Origin: Anaerolineae bacterium
GTDB lineage: Bacteria; Chloroflexota; Anaerolineae; JADYZS01
DNA: 17,181 bases
Assembly (NCBI GenBank): GCA_020853075.1
Contig: JADYZS010000386.1
Location: forward strand, 1-17,181
Direction: 5' to 3'
This document shows positions 1 to 9,054 of the stretch, one piece after another; position 1 is the first letter of the stretch; the number at the start of each line of letters is the position of its first letter. Under the pieces are notes generated by a model. That model ran no database searches, was not told where the DNA came from, and was given only the letters and a program-made list of their open reading frames with translations. Position numbers and translations under genes: made by a program.

Positions 1-2925
1 GATTTATTCCGTCTGGATCTGCCGTGTGAAGCACCCATCTATTGGAGCGCCCGGTACCAGACCTACACGCGCCAGTGGGTACGCGCCCTCGCGCAGCACC
101 TTTATGTTGAGCAGCCAAGCATCGGCGCCAAAGTGGCCTTTATCAGCATGGCCCACGGTGTGGACGGTGAGACCCGCCCGGTGGACAACGACGACGAAGG
201 CGATTTGCAGTCGCTCCCAGGTGGCTTCACCAGCCAGATGTGGGTGGATGCGGTCAACGCCATCACCGACATCTGGGTGGATGAGTTCAACGGCGCGGGC
301 AAGCCCGCCAATGTCCCCTTGTTCATCAACTCGTCGCCTTTCTACAAATCTCCAAGTGAGCGGCCCGGCTTCAGCAACCATGCCGTCAGTCGCGGTGTCG
401 GCATCGCCATCCTGGGCCTCTACCCGGACGGCAACTATGCCATCACTGGCAACAACTTTTCCGCCGCCTGCCCAACAACCACCTATTGCGGCCAATTGGA
501 CGCGATGGAGCGCTACAAACTGGTAGTCCCCAGCGCCTGGGAGACCTATCAGCACATGCTCCCCAACAACCGGGACTTCTATTGGGCTATCCTTCATTCC
601 CTATCGCGCCACTCGGACTACGTGCGTCTCCGCCGCCAATTCGTGCGTCAGGAGGCCAACGGTCAGCCGGTGCCGGAAATCGTCTCCATCATTGAGAAGT
701 GGGGGCCCTACTTCGGCCAAGACGTTTTCACCGCGCCTTCCGTTTGGGTTGCCATGCGCGAACATCGCAACCCGATGGAATACGGTAGCCAGGCTTTTGA
801 GAACTGCCCGACGATGGGTTGCAGTTGGCCCATGTTGGGCAACTTTGAATATTTCATGAAACAGGTGGAGGGCGCGCCCAATGGCCGGACGGTCATTGAG
901 ACAAACACGGCTACCATCCGCACTTACCAGGCGCATCTGGGCCTGTGCGAGCCGGGCACGCAGGGCCCCCAAGATCCTGTGAATCCCGGCAGCCCATACC
1001 CCTGTAACACCGATCCCTACAATGCGAGCCTGCCCGCGTCCACTCAGGTCAATTCCTACCCTGGAACGGTCATCCTATCAAACATAGAAGCCTACTTCTC
1101 CCGCCGCACTAATGGCCCCACCAACTACCGGATGTGGTTTGACGTGGACAATGCCTTCATGGGCGCGGGAGCAACCTACACCGTCACGGTCAAGTTCTTT
1201 GATATAGGCGGCGACGTGTGGCGGCTCCGCTACGACACGGCCGGCGGCGGGCAATACGCCATTCTCAACAACCCGGCGGACCGTGCCCCCGGTTGCGATA
1301 CCTGCGTGAAGAAAAATAACACCGGCAACCTGCGCACCGTCGTCTTCACCATCACCGACGGGCAGATTCCGGGCAACCTGGAAGGTACGGGCAATGACTT
1401 CTTCATTGACTCGCGCGACCAGAGCGGCGCCTGGGATGGCAACGAACACATCCACTTGGTGGACGCCAGAAAGACCGGCGGCGCGGAACCACCGCCCACC
1501 AGCACGCCGACCATCACGCCCACTCGCACCAACACCCCCACGCGCGACCCCTTCGCCAGCGACACGCCGACACCCATAGGGCCGCCGACCTCCACACCGA
1601 CGCGCACGCCGACTTCCTTCTTCACCGCGACGCCTACGCCTACGCACACGCCCACGGCTACCTCTGCCGTGACCGCCACACCTACGCCCACCGCAACGGC
1701 CACGCCCGACTACGGCACCGTGCGCGGGATCGCCTACCACGACGTGAACCGGAGCGGCCTGTACGAGCCTAGTTTTGACCTCCCTCTGGCCGGGGCCGTG
1801 ATCAACTTGCGTGACTCGCAGACCAACCAACTGATCTACAGCGTCACCACCCAAGCCACAGGCAAATACGTCTTCGCCGAAATCATTCCCGGCAGCTACG
1901 TCCTGCGGGAGGTAACAGCACCAGCCGGCTACGTCATCACGACCCTCAACAACCTGGGCTTCACCGTGCAGGCCAACTTCACCTTTGAGTGGAACTTCGG
2001 CCACGTACCGGAGCCGACGGCCACGCCGACAGCCACGCCCAGCCCCACGGCTACCGTGACGCCGACGCCGACCAATACGCCGACAAAGACGCCTACTCCC
2101 ACCCCCACGGTCGGTCACATCGTTGGCGGCGTCTTCTGGGACGTCAACGGCAACTTCAACCAAGACGAAGGCGAACCCTCGCTGGCGGGGGCGGTCATCA
2201 CCCTGCGGAAAATGCCGGGCAGCATCTTGGTCGGCTCTCGCACAACGGGTACAGATGGTGCCTTCGCCTTCCGCGATCTTGAACCGGGGCAATACTTCAT
2301 GTTGGAGACACCGCCCACGGGCTACGGTTCCGAGCCTGGGGGAACCCAGGTCACTTTGCTGGTATCGGCCAACACCACCGTCTATTGGTCCTTCCGCAAC
2401 TTCCCGATAGGGCCGACGGCGACGCCCACGGTGGGGACACCGCCGACCTCTACGCCTACCCGAACTCCTACGCCCACGCCAACGCGCACCCCAACGGCAA
2501 CGGTGACGCCGGGTGGGCCGACGGCCACCGTGACCCCGACACGCGGCGTTGCCACCATCCAGGGCTTCGTCTGGCGCGATGACAATATGGACGGCATACG
2601 CGATCCGGGGGAGCCGCCGTTACCGGGCGTTCCCATCATCCTCTATGCCGACACCAACGGGAACGGCCTCTTGGATGGCGGCGATGAACAGCGCGGGACG
2701 AGAGCGACAGATAGCCAGGGAGCCTACCAATTCACCAGCATCATCTCCGGCAATTACATCGTACACCAGGTGAACCTGAACGGTCATTTCTCTACGACGC
2801 CGGACGTGGTCGTGTTGAATCTACCTCCTGGCAGCGTCTTCCCGCTGAATTTCGGCGACCGTCTCTTCTTCCGGATCTTCGTGCCCGACGTGAACCGTGA
2901 CCTCCTGATCCTCGGCCCGCCGTGA
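1..2925 (+). CDS. Secreted modular protein: TIM-barrel hydrolase-like domain, beta-sandwich, three SdrD-B-like domains (5' partial)
   Basis: The frame is open from base 1 to a TGA at 2923-2925, so the true start lies upstream and 974 residues are visible. Residues about 1-350 resemble the second half of a clan GH-A-like TIM barrel. A hydrophobic strand (VAFISMAHG) runs into DGETRP at 55-60, and E57 would suit an acid/base glutamate, but I cannot name a GH family. Residues about 355-496 look like an all-beta accessory domain. From residue 497 three Thr/Pro linkers alternate with three SdrD-B-like modules (nt 1708-2010, 2110-2409, 2545-2862), which share a D-x-N-x-(S/N/D)-G calcium-loop-like start and an EP.LaGavI.L strand. 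The protein ends in a short tail (RIFVPDVNRD). A secreted or surface-displayed glycan-active protein is likely; the missing N-terminus prevents checking for a signal peptide. A terminator-like hairpin follows the stop. It is not in the minus-strand sugar operon, so a pectin role is only suggested by proximity. Confidence 0.8.
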   Translation, partial: DLFRLDLPCEAPIYWSARYQTYTRQWVRALAQHLYVEQPSIGAKVAFISMAHGVDGETRPVDNDDEGDLQSLPGGFTSQMWVDAVNAITDIWVDEFNGAGKPANVPLFINSSPFYKSPSERPGFSNHAVSRGVGIAILGLYPDGNYAITGNNFSAACPTTTYCGQLDAMERYKLVVPSAWETYQHMLPNNRDFYWAILHSLSRHSDYVRLRRQFVRQEANGQPVPEIVSIIEKWGPYFGQDVFTAPSVWVAMREHRNPMEYGSQAFENCPTMGCSWPMLGNFEYFMKQVEGAPNGRTVIETNTATIRTYQAHLGLCEPGTQGPQDPVNPGSPYPCNTDPYNASLPASTQVNSYPGTVILSNIEAYFSRRTNGPTNYRMWFDVDNAFMGAGATYTVTVKFFDIGGDVWRLRYDTAGGGQYAILNNPADRAPGCDTCVKKNNTGNLRTVVFTITDGQIPGNLEGTGNDFFIDSRDQSGAWDGNEHIHLVDARKTGGAEPPPTSTPTITPTRTNTPTRDPFASDTPTPIGPPTSTPTRTPTSFFTATPTPTHTPTATSAVTATPTPTATATPDYGTVRGIAYHDVNRSGLYEPSFDLPLAGAVINLRDSQTNQLIYSVTTQATGKYVFAEIIPGSYVLREVTAPAGYVITTLNNLGFTVQANFTFEWNFGHVPEPTATPTATPSPTATVTPTPTNTPTKTPTPTPTVGHIVGGVFWDVNGNFNQDEGEPSLAGAVITLRKMPGSILVGSRTTGTDGAFAFRDLEPGQYFMLETPPTGYGSEPGGTQVTLLVSANTTVYWSFRNFPIGPTATPTVGTPPTSTPTRTPTPTPTRTPTATVTPGGPTATVTPTRGVATIQGFVWRDDNMDGIRDPGEPPLPGVPIILYADTNGNGLLDGGDEQRGTRATDSQGAYQFTSIISGNYIVHQVNLNGHFSTTPDVVVLNLPPGSVFPLNFGDRLFFRIFVPDVNRDLLILGPP
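1489..2862 (+). repeat. Alternating Thr/Pro linkers and SdrD-B-like modules
   Basis: Thr/Pro-rich low-complexity linkers lie at 1489-1707, 2011-2109 and 2410-2544. They are built from TPTPT/TRTPT units and encoded by runs of acg/acc/ccg/ccc codons. Each is followed by one of three homologous beta-modules of about 100 residues. Such stalks are typical of secreted Chloroflexota proteins and may be O-glycosylated (inference). Confidence 0.85.
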
Positions 2926-2939
2926 TGTGGGATAAATAA

Positions 2940-2977
2940 GCGCAGGGGCGTTCATTGAACGCCCCTGCGCTGCTTTT
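2940..2977 (+). terminator. Terminator-like hairpin after the modular protein
   Basis: A perfect 15-bp inverted repeat (GCGCAGGGGCGTTCA and its complement around one central T) begins 15 bases after the stop and is followed by TGCTTTTG. The T-run is short, so termination is plausible rather than certain. The core GGGGCGTTCA...TGAACGCCCC recurs at 10942-10970, so this is also a member of a palindromic repeat family. Confidence 0.6.
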
Positions 2978-3031
2978 GTGGTCTGCCTTCCTCAACCTGA
3001 GCAGGGCCCCTTTAGTACTACAACCGCACTT

Positions 3032-3139
3032 GTCATGCTGAGGCCCGCAGTTTGGGCCGAAGCATCTCGGAGTGGTGTGAGATTCTTCGCTGGTCATGGC
3101 TCTAGGCGGCAGTCTTGGGGTTAACCCGCTCAGAATGAC
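3032..3139 (+). repeat. Dispersed nested palindromic repeat, copy 1
   Basis: The element starts GTCATGCTGAG and ends CTCAGAATGAC, which are inverted copies with 10 of 11 bases matching. Inside is a second inverted pair, CGAAGCATCTC and GAGATTCTTCG, also 10 of 11. A second copy in the same orientation lies at 12821-12955. Together the two copies flank the sugar operon. Confidence 0.8.
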
Positions 3140-3156
3140 CGCGAGGCTATTTTCAA

Positions 3157-3224
3157 GTCAGCGGATGGCGACTGCCGCGCAAGAACTATCCGCTAATCCG
3201 CTACGCCGAAGGCCATCCGCTGAC
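3157..3224. repeat. Inverted repeat with internal GCGGAT units
   Basis: Perfect 13-bp arms (GTCAGCGGATGGC at 3157-3169, its complement at 3212-3224) enclose 42 bases containing two further ATCCGCT units in tandem. It lies 38 bases beyond the stop of the PL22 gene and could form a transcript 3'-end structure for the minus-strand operon. There is no T-run after it in that direction. Confidence 0.55.
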
Positions 3225-3262
3225 TCCAGCCACCAATCCTTTCAGGGTTTTGAGATAGTTTC

Positions 3263-4429
3263 TTATTCCAACGCCTCCAGGAACCCTTCGGGAATGTGCG
3301 CGCAATAAACGTGCGGGACGCCCGTCACGTCGCTGTTCCAGCCCACCGTCTTGCCGTCACCTAATAAGAAGAAGGGATGTGGGTGGGCATACTGTGCCGA
3401 GCCGAAGGTCGCGCCGCTGTTGCATAGAAGCCGGTAGCGGCCCGTCGCCACCGAACCGACGAATACTTTCGCTGTCCGGTTACAATCCGATATCCAGAAC
3501 CTGCCATCAGGCGTCGTGTGGATGTGGGTGAAGCCTTCGCCTTCGCCGACGATGCGATAGGTCTTGTCGCCCGGCGCAATGACGGCGATGCGATCCTGAA
3601 TCCAGGGCGACGAGATGCTCTCGCGGCGGTGGAGGGTCGTGATGACCTTGTTGGTATCGCCCACCCAACATTCATGCCCCTGCACCCGTTCCAGAGGCGA
3701 CGAGCCGACGTTCAGACGCACGCAGCCGCTGCCGTCGTCGTTCAGCACGTGCAGGCTGGCCCCGTTATCTCCCACCAACCGGACGATGTTGCCGTGCTCA
3801 TCCAGCGCGATGCCATCGTTGACCTGCACCATCACCTGGCGGTCCGCGTTGTGGCTATATTGCGGGTGGGCGTTGCGGGCATCCTTCCCCTCATAGATCA
3901 TAGAGGCTCTCTGTTTAGCCAGGTCAACCATCGCCACGCCGTAGAGCCCCGAAGGCCCTCTGGCTGCGGCGAGGAAGCGCGTGCCCGAATAATCTACCGA
4001 GCTGATGCCTCCCACCCAACTCAGTTCCGCTGGTATAACGAAACATTCCTCGCGTTCAAAAGTCTCCGGCGACATGCGCCTGATGACGCGCCCCACCGAG
4101 TAGTAAAACCATTTGCCGTCGGGCGTGACCACAGGCGCACCCGCGCCTGCTTCGTCGGTGATCTGGCGAACCTTGAGGGTTTCCACATCTGCGATCCAGA
4201 AAGTCGTGATACCTCCCAGGGGGAGGCTGCGCGCGAAGATGAAGCGCTTGCCGTCGGGGGTACTGATGGGGGCTTCAGGATAGATATGATGGTTGATGCA
4301 CGGCTGGCTGGTTAGCCTCAGGATGGGGATGCGGGTCTCAGGGGCATTGAATCGCTCTTGAAAAGCAACCTCTTCATCAAACACCCGGTTGCTTTCGCTC
4401 AGCCACAAGGAGCTTGCCGGTCTTTCCAT
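3263..4429 (-). CDS. Oligogalacturonate lyase-like beta-propeller (PL22)
   Basis: This 388-residue protein without a signal peptide or TM segment is likely a cytoplasmic enzyme that beta-eliminates short oligogalacturonates. PL22 members are about this length and form seven-bladed propellers. TolB/PD40-like blade motifs are visible (STPDGKRFIFA near 56-66, VTPDGKWFYYS near 101-111, TTPDGRFWISD near 305-315). The signature region near the C-terminus has Q346, H349 and H351 (QYAHPH). This Q-x-x-H-x-H spacing matches the Mn-binding Gln350/His353/His355 that I recall for the Yersinia enzyme. H188 (AHPQYS) is a candidate base and H252 (QGHECW) another candidate ligand. GAGGAG lies 10 bases before the ATG. 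It is the last gene of the operon, 39 bases after the upstream PL26 gene. It could instead be a PL22-like paralog of different specificity. Confidence 0.85.
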   Translation of the reverse strand: MERPASSLWLSESNRVFDEEVAFQERFNAPETRIPILRLTSQPCINHHIYPEAPISTPDGKRFIFARSLPLGGITTFWIADVETLKVRQITDEAGAGAPVVTPDGKWFYYSVGRVIRRMSPETFEREECFVIPAELSWVGGISSVDYSGTRFLAAARGPSGLYGVAMVDLAKQRASMIYEGKDARNAHPQYSHNADRQVMVQVNDGIALDEHGNIVRLVGDNGASLHVLNDDGSGCVRLNVGSSPLERVQGHECWVGDTNKVITTLHRRESISSPWIQDRIAVIAPGDKTYRIVGEGEGFTHIHTTPDGRFWISDCNRTAKVFVGSVATGRYRLLCNSGATFGSAQYAHPHPFFLLGDGKTVGWNSDVTGVPHVYCAHIPEGFLEALE

Positions 4430-4468
4430 AAAGGTAGATACTCCTCTGGATGCGATGCGGGCAAATCC

Positions 4469-6751
4469 CTACACAGACAGATCGGTCAGGAGCCCCGCCC
4501 TGTCTGCCCAATACATATAGCGTAGATTGCCGCGCCAGGAATAAGCGAGGACCGCGCCGGTCAACGACGGCGACCGGCTATTGGCGAAATTCTGACGATG
4601 GGCCAGCCAGCCGTCTTGCAGATAGCGTTGATTGCCGGTCAGTTGCCAGACGTAGCCAAGCGATTCAATGGCCGATCCTAAATAATAGTTCCAGCGATAG
4701 CCCGGACGGGTAACGTACATCAGCGCGCCGTCGGGGTGCGCACATTCCGTCAGCATCGCATCCGCGGCGCGGACGAGGCTTCGCTTGACCCGCTCGTCGC
4801 CTGTCATCTGGTGGTAGCGGCAGAGCGCGGTCAGGGTGATTCCCAGGTGCAGAGGCGACAGGATGCGTTGCCAATCGCCCCACCACATATCCCAGGCGCC
4901 ATCCTCCCCCTGGTTCGCCAGCAAGTTCTCCGCGATCCGGCGACAGCCGTCCAGCCACTTCTCCTCGCGCGTCGCCTCGTAGAGCGCGGTGAGCGCGATG
5001 AGGGGCCAGCCGCTATCGCGCGACCCATGCCAGGAGACCGGATAAGGGTATAACCCCCAGCCGCGATCCAACATGCGCAAGAAACAGTCGCCGATGCCGC
5101 GGGCTACCGCCAACGCGCGCGGGTGGCCGCTGAGGTAGTAGTATTCCAGCAATCCCTCTATCCACATTTGGGAAGAAGCAACGGAGACGTTGACCAGCCC
5201 TTCGCAGTTGTATTGCACGTGCCCCGTGCCCTGCATGCGCGCGCCGCCCCGTTCCACCGGATCAAAGGTCGTGTGATGGATGGTGTCCACGTCCATCAGA
5301 TGCCAGGCCGCGGCCTCCAGGTCTTCGTAGTACCACTCCTCACCTACCCGCGCGTATTGCAAGGCCAGCGCGTGGATCAGGTCGGCCTGGTTGTTCGCCA
5401 TGTACCTGAATTGCTCCCACGCTCCTCCCACCTGGGGGCAATCGCCGTAATCAAGGAAGCCAGTGGCGCGATTGCCATAGTGCCAAAGGGTGAATTGTTC
5501 ACGCAAGGCGATCTCAATGTGGGGGTAGCGACGCGGCTGGTGGGGGAGAAGCGGCCCCATGACGCCACTCTCCACGTACCACCCCGGAGCCCAGAGCAGA
5601 GGGTCCTGCTCGTAGCAGGTACTCAGTTTGTTCACCTCGGCCTCTTGCCCAGAGCCATGATGGAAGTGGAAAAGGACGCGGTGAGTGCGCGCCATCCCTT
5701 GATGCCAGTGCAGCGGACCGGCCTCAGACGGCCACAAATCCACCCGGATGGTATCGCCGGTGAAAACGATCTGCTTCGGATAGAGTTGCACCGCCCGCTT
5801 CACGGCCACGGTGAGGCCGCCCCGCTCGTCGCTCAGGTCAAGCCAGCCGTGGGCAACCTTGTGGGAGAGTTCGCCGGGGTAGGCGACCTCCACGTGGTTC
5901 CCCTGGGCATCGTAAATACGGAGACCGGCGAAAACACCGGAACTGGAAGCAGCATCGCCGTAGATGGAAAAAGGATCCGCGCTCTCATAGAGGTCGCGGT
6001 ACGCGCCGCAGAGCCCTTTGCGTCCTGTTCCCACCTGCGGGTGAACCTGGAACCCGATCTGGTTTAAGTCTGTGAATTGCTCATCGGCGTCGTTGATGAA
6101 GGTGTATTCCACCTCTAGCCACGGCTGGCCGGCGTAGGCGTAAAGGCGGGCTTCGTAGCCAAAGAGTCGCTCGCCTTTCTCAGAACGATGGTCGCCCTTG
6201 ACGTGGACGACGGCCCGGAGAGGGCCTTCTTCCTCCACGGTGACCGCGGACACTTCCCCCCACGCGCTGCTGAAAACCTGTCCGTGGGCATCTTCCAGAA
6301 TGAAGCCCGCAGGTTCAGCCGGTGATAGCATCGTCTTGCCATCCAGCCACGCCTGCTCAATGGCGGGAAAGCCCTTGCCTAAGGAAAAGGTCGCGCGCAA
6401 AGGGCCGGTGTCAAAGGTGAAGTGGCCGCTTTCCCGTGTGACGGTGACGCCAGGCGAAACAGGGCTGCGCTGCACACCGGAGCCGTATTCCAACTGGAAA
6501 CGGGCGATGGATTGCGGTTCCAGGTCGGCCTGGAAGTGAAGCAAGGCCCAACGCACAGAGCCATCGGGCCAGGGCGCGCCCAAAGGCTTCACCTGCGAGG
6601 GGAGTTCCTGGCCTCGTTCGTCCAGAAGGCGGAGATGGTCATAAGAGCGGAGCGCGCCTTGGGGGAAGGGGACTCCCCTTGTCACGGGCCACTTCTCGCG
6701 GCGGAGGCCGCTGGGTTCTTCCAGCCGGAAGGCGATGGATGGTGGTGTCAT
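4469..6751 (-). CDS. Exo-rhamnogalacturonan lyase-like protein (PcRGLX/PL26), paralog 1
   Basis: The 760-residue protein starts with the PcRGLX-type N-terminal RIFT-barrel signature, KWPVTRGVPFPQGAL near residue 20 and WPDGSVRWALLHFQADL near 61-77. A central beta-rich region follows to about residue 380, then a helical toroid to the end. Characterised PL26 enzymes remove unsaturated GalA-Rha disaccharides from the end of rhamnogalacturonan I by beta-elimination. No signal peptide is visible, so it likely works in the cytoplasm on imported oligosaccharides. It lies 16 bases downstream of a close paralog (about 75-80% identical by eye, with near-identical blocks). The ATG at 6749-6751 has no strong Shine-Dalgarno, so translation may be coupled to the upstream gene. 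The family call is firm; substrate range and exo mode are inferred. Confidence 0.85.
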   Translation of the reverse strand: MTPPSIAFRLEEPSGLRREKWPVTRGVPFPQGALRSYDHLRLLDERGQELPSQVKPLGAPWPDGSVRWALLHFQADLEPQSIARFQLEYGSGVQRSPVSPGVTVTRESGHFTFDTGPLRATFSLGKGFPAIEQAWLDGKTMLSPAEPAGFILEDAHGQVFSSAWGEVSAVTVEEEGPLRAVVHVKGDHRSEKGERLFGYEARLYAYAGQPWLEVEYTFINDADEQFTDLNQIGFQVHPQVGTGRKGLCGAYRDLYESADPFSIYGDAASSSGVFAGLRIYDAQGNHVEVAYPGELSHKVAHGWLDLSDERGGLTVAVKRAVQLYPKQIVFTGDTIRVDLWPSEAGPLHWHQGMARTHRVLFHFHHGSGQEAEVNKLSTCYEQDPLLWAPGWYVESGVMGPLLPHQPRRYPHIEIALREQFTLWHYGNRATGFLDYGDCPQVGGAWEQFRYMANNQADLIHALALQYARVGEEWYYEDLEAAAWHLMDVDTIHHTTFDPVERGGARMQGTGHVQYNCEGLVNVSVASSQMWIEGLLEYYYLSGHPRALAVARGIGDCFLRMLDRGWGLYPYPVSWHGSRDSGWPLIALTALYEATREEKWLDGCRRIAENLLANQGEDGAWDMWWGDWQRILSPLHLGITLTALCRYHQMTGDERVKRSLVRAADAMLTECAHPDGALMYVTRPGYRWNYYLGSAIESLGYVWQLTGNQRYLQDGWLAHRQNFANSRSPSLTGAVLAYSWRGNLRYMYWADRAGLLTDLSV

Positions 6752-6767
6752 GGTTTTACCGGGGAGT

Positions 6768-9044
6768 TCACACGGACAAGTCGGTCAACAGCCCCGCCTT
6801 GTCCGCCCAATACATATAGCGCAGGTTGCCGCGCCACCAGTCCGCCAACGCCGTGCCGGTGAGCATGGACATTCCTCGGCTGGTCAGCCCGCGGCGGTGA
6901 GCCAGCCAGCCCGTCTCCAGATAGCGTTTGTCGCCCGTCAACTGCCAGGCGTAGCCCAGCGATTCGTAGGCGACGCCGCTGTAATAGTTCCAACGCCAGC
7001 CGGGATTATCCACGTACATCAGCGCGCCGTCGGGATGGGTACACTTAGCCAGCATGACGTCGGCGGCGCGGATGAGGCTTTGCTTTGCCCGCTCGTCGCT
7101 TGTGAGTTGGTGGTAGCGACTCAGGCCGGTGCCTACGATTCCCAGGTGCATCGGAGCCAGGCTGCGATGCCAGCCGAGCCATAAACTCCATTCCTCATCA
7201 CCCTTCTCCAGCGAGGCCAGGAGCGCGTCCACGATGCGGCGACAACCATCCAGCCACTTTTCCTCGCGCGTCGCCTCGTAGAGCGCGGTGAGCGCGATGA
7301 GGGGCCAACCGCTGTCGCGCACACTGTGCCAGATTACCTTATAAGGCGGCATCCCCCAACCCGCATCCAGCATACGTAAAAGGCAGTCGCCGATGCCGCG
7401 GGCTACCGCCAACGCGCGCGGGTGGCCGCTGAGGTAGTAGTATTCTAGCAGACCCTCTGTCCATATATGGGAAGAGGCTACGGAGATGTTCTCCATCCCT
7501 TCGCAGTTGTATTGCACGTGCGCGTCGCCGTGGATGCGCGCGCCACCCAATTCCAACGGAGCGAAGGTCGTGTGGTGGATGGTGTCCACGTCCATTAGAT
7601 GCCAGGCGGTGGCCTCCAGGTCTTCGTAGTATCCCTCCTCACCGACCCGCGCGTACTGCATGGCAAAACAATGGGTCAGGTCGCCCTCGTTGTTCGCCAT
7701 GTAGTTCGCACGTGCGCCGCCACCATGTTGCGGATGGTCGCCATAGTCAAGGAAGCCGATGGCACGGTTGGAGCCGCGCCAGAGGGTATATTGGTCGCGC
7801 AGGGCGATCTCGATGTGGGGGTAACGCCGCGGCTGGTGGGGGAGAAGCGGCCCCATGACGCCACTCTCCACGTACCACCCCGGAGCCCAGAGCAGAGGGT
7901 CCTGCTCGTAGCAGGTACTCAGTTTGTTCACCTCGGCCTCTTGCCCGGAGCCATGATGGAAGTGGAAAAGGACGCGGTGAGTGCGCGCCATCCCTTGATG
8001 CCAGTGCAATGTACCGGCTTTAGACGGCCATAACTCAACCTGGACGGCGTCGCTGGTGAAGGCGAACCTCTTAGGATAGAGGGCAACGGCTTGTTTGACG
8101 GCCACGGTGAGGCCGCCCCGTCCATCGCTCAGGTCAAGCCAGCCGTGGGCGATCTTGTGGGAAAGTTCGCCGGGGTAGGCGACCTCCACGTGATTCCCCT
8201 GGGTATCGTAGATCTGGAGGCCGGCAAAAACGCCATAACTGGTAGGCTTATCGCCATAGGTGCTGAAAGGCTTCGCGCTCTCGTAGAGGTCGCGGTACGC
8301 GCCGCAGAGCCCTTTGCGCTCCTGCCCCACCTGCGGACGAACCTGAAACCCGATCTGATTGACGTCGGTGAACTGAGAATCAGAATCGTTGATGAAGGTG
8401 TATTCCATCTCAATCCACGGCTGATGGGCATAGGCGTAGAAACGCGCCTCGTAACGCCACAGGCGGCTGCCATCTTGCAAGCGGTGGTCGCCCTTGACGT
8501 GGACGACGGCCCGGAGGGGGCCCGCCTCCTCTACCGTGACCGCGCTCACCTCGCCCCATTGGCTGCTGAAGGTGCGGTTGAGGACATCCACCAGGAGGAA
8601 CCCCGCCTGGTTTGGCGTTGCCAGCATGGGGCGGCCATCCAGCCAGGCCTGGTCAATAAGGGTGAAGCCCCGCTCGGTGAAGAAGATGGCGCGTAAAGGG
8701 CCGGTGTCAAAGGTGAAATGGCCGCTTTCCCGTGTGACGGTGACGCCGGGCGAAACAGGGCTGCGCTGCACACCGGAGCCGTATTCCAACTGGAAACGGG
8801 CGACAGATTGGGGTTCCAGGTCGGCCTGGAAGTGAAGCAAGGCCCAACGCACAGAGCCATCGGGCCAGGGCGCGCCCAGGGGCTTCGCCTGCAAGGGGAG
8901 TTCTAGGCCTCGTTCGTCCAGAAGGCGGAGATGGTCACAAGAGAGGAGCACGCCTTGGGGGAAGGGGATTCCTCTAGTCACGGGCCACTTCTCGCGGCGG
9001 AGGCCGCTGGGTTCTTCCAGCCGGAGGGCGATGGATGGTGGCAT
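6768..9044 (-). CDS. Exo-rhamnogalacturonan lyase-like protein (PcRGLX/PL26), paralog 2
   Basis: This 758-residue tandem duplicate has the same architecture: RIFT-barrel signature (KWPVTRGIPFPQGVL, WPDGSVRWALLHFQADL), central beta domain and C-terminal helical toroid ending in AGLLTDLSV as in its neighbour. There is no signal peptide. I chose the ATG at 9042-9044 because its product (MPPSIALRLEEPSG) lines up with the start of paralog 1. An ATG 30 bases further upstream would extend the protein into the permease gene. AAAGG at 9055-9059, overlapping the end of the permease gene, sits 10 bases before the chosen ATG. Divergence from paralog 1 is concentrated around residues 110-165 and in the helical domain, which may mean different oligosaccharide lengths or decorations. 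Confidence 0.85.
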   Translation of the reverse strand: MPPSIALRLEEPSGLRREKWPVTRGIPFPQGVLLSCDHLRLLDERGLELPLQAKPLGAPWPDGSVRWALLHFQADLEPQSVARFQLEYGSGVQRSPVSPGVTVTRESGHFTFDTGPLRAIFFTERGFTLIDQAWLDGRPMLATPNQAGFLLVDVLNRTFSSQWGEVSAVTVEEAGPLRAVVHVKGDHRLQDGSRLWRYEARFYAYAHQPWIEMEYTFINDSDSQFTDVNQIGFQVRPQVGQERKGLCGAYRDLYESAKPFSTYGDKPTSYGVFAGLQIYDTQGNHVEVAYPGELSHKIAHGWLDLSDGRGGLTVAVKQAVALYPKRFAFTSDAVQVELWPSKAGTLHWHQGMARTHRVLFHFHHGSGQEAEVNKLSTCYEQDPLLWAPGWYVESGVMGPLLPHQPRRYPHIEIALRDQYTLWRGSNRAIGFLDYGDHPQHGGGARANYMANNEGDLTHCFAMQYARVGEEGYYEDLEATAWHLMDVDTIHHTTFAPLELGGARIHGDAHVQYNCEGMENISVASSHIWTEGLLEYYYLSGHPRALAVARGIGDCLLRMLDAGWGMPPYKVIWHSVRDSGWPLIALTALYEATREEKWLDGCRRIVDALLASLEKGDEEWSLWLGWHRSLAPMHLGIVGTGLSRYHQLTSDERAKQSLIRAADVMLAKCTHPDGALMYVDNPGWRWNYYSGVAYESLGYAWQLTGDKRYLETGWLAHRRGLTSRGMSMLTGTALADWWRGNLRYMYWADKAGLLTDLSV

Positions 9045-9054
9045 GATGCGTATA

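Noticed and set aside
1078..2292. Long open frame on the minus strand opposite the SdrD-B-like modules
   Set aside because: It is Arg/Gly/Val low-complexity sequence mirroring the Thr/Pro codons of the plus-strand gene, with no recognisable domain.
1489..2544. Repetitive plus-strand DNA that might be mistaken for a CRISPR array or tandem repeat locus
   Set aside because: The repeats are irregular, in frame and encode Thr/Pro linkers between protein modules; there are no constant repeats with unique spacers.
3518..4315. 265-codon plus-strand frame opposite the PL22 gene
   Set aside because: The minus-strand frame has clear PL22 motifs; this antisense frame has none and follows from GC-rich third positions.
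5123..6067. 314-codon plus-strand frame within the PL26 paralog 1 region
   Set aside because: An equivalent antisense frame recurs in paralog 2 only because the genes are duplicates. It has no domain and conflicts with the well-supported lyase.
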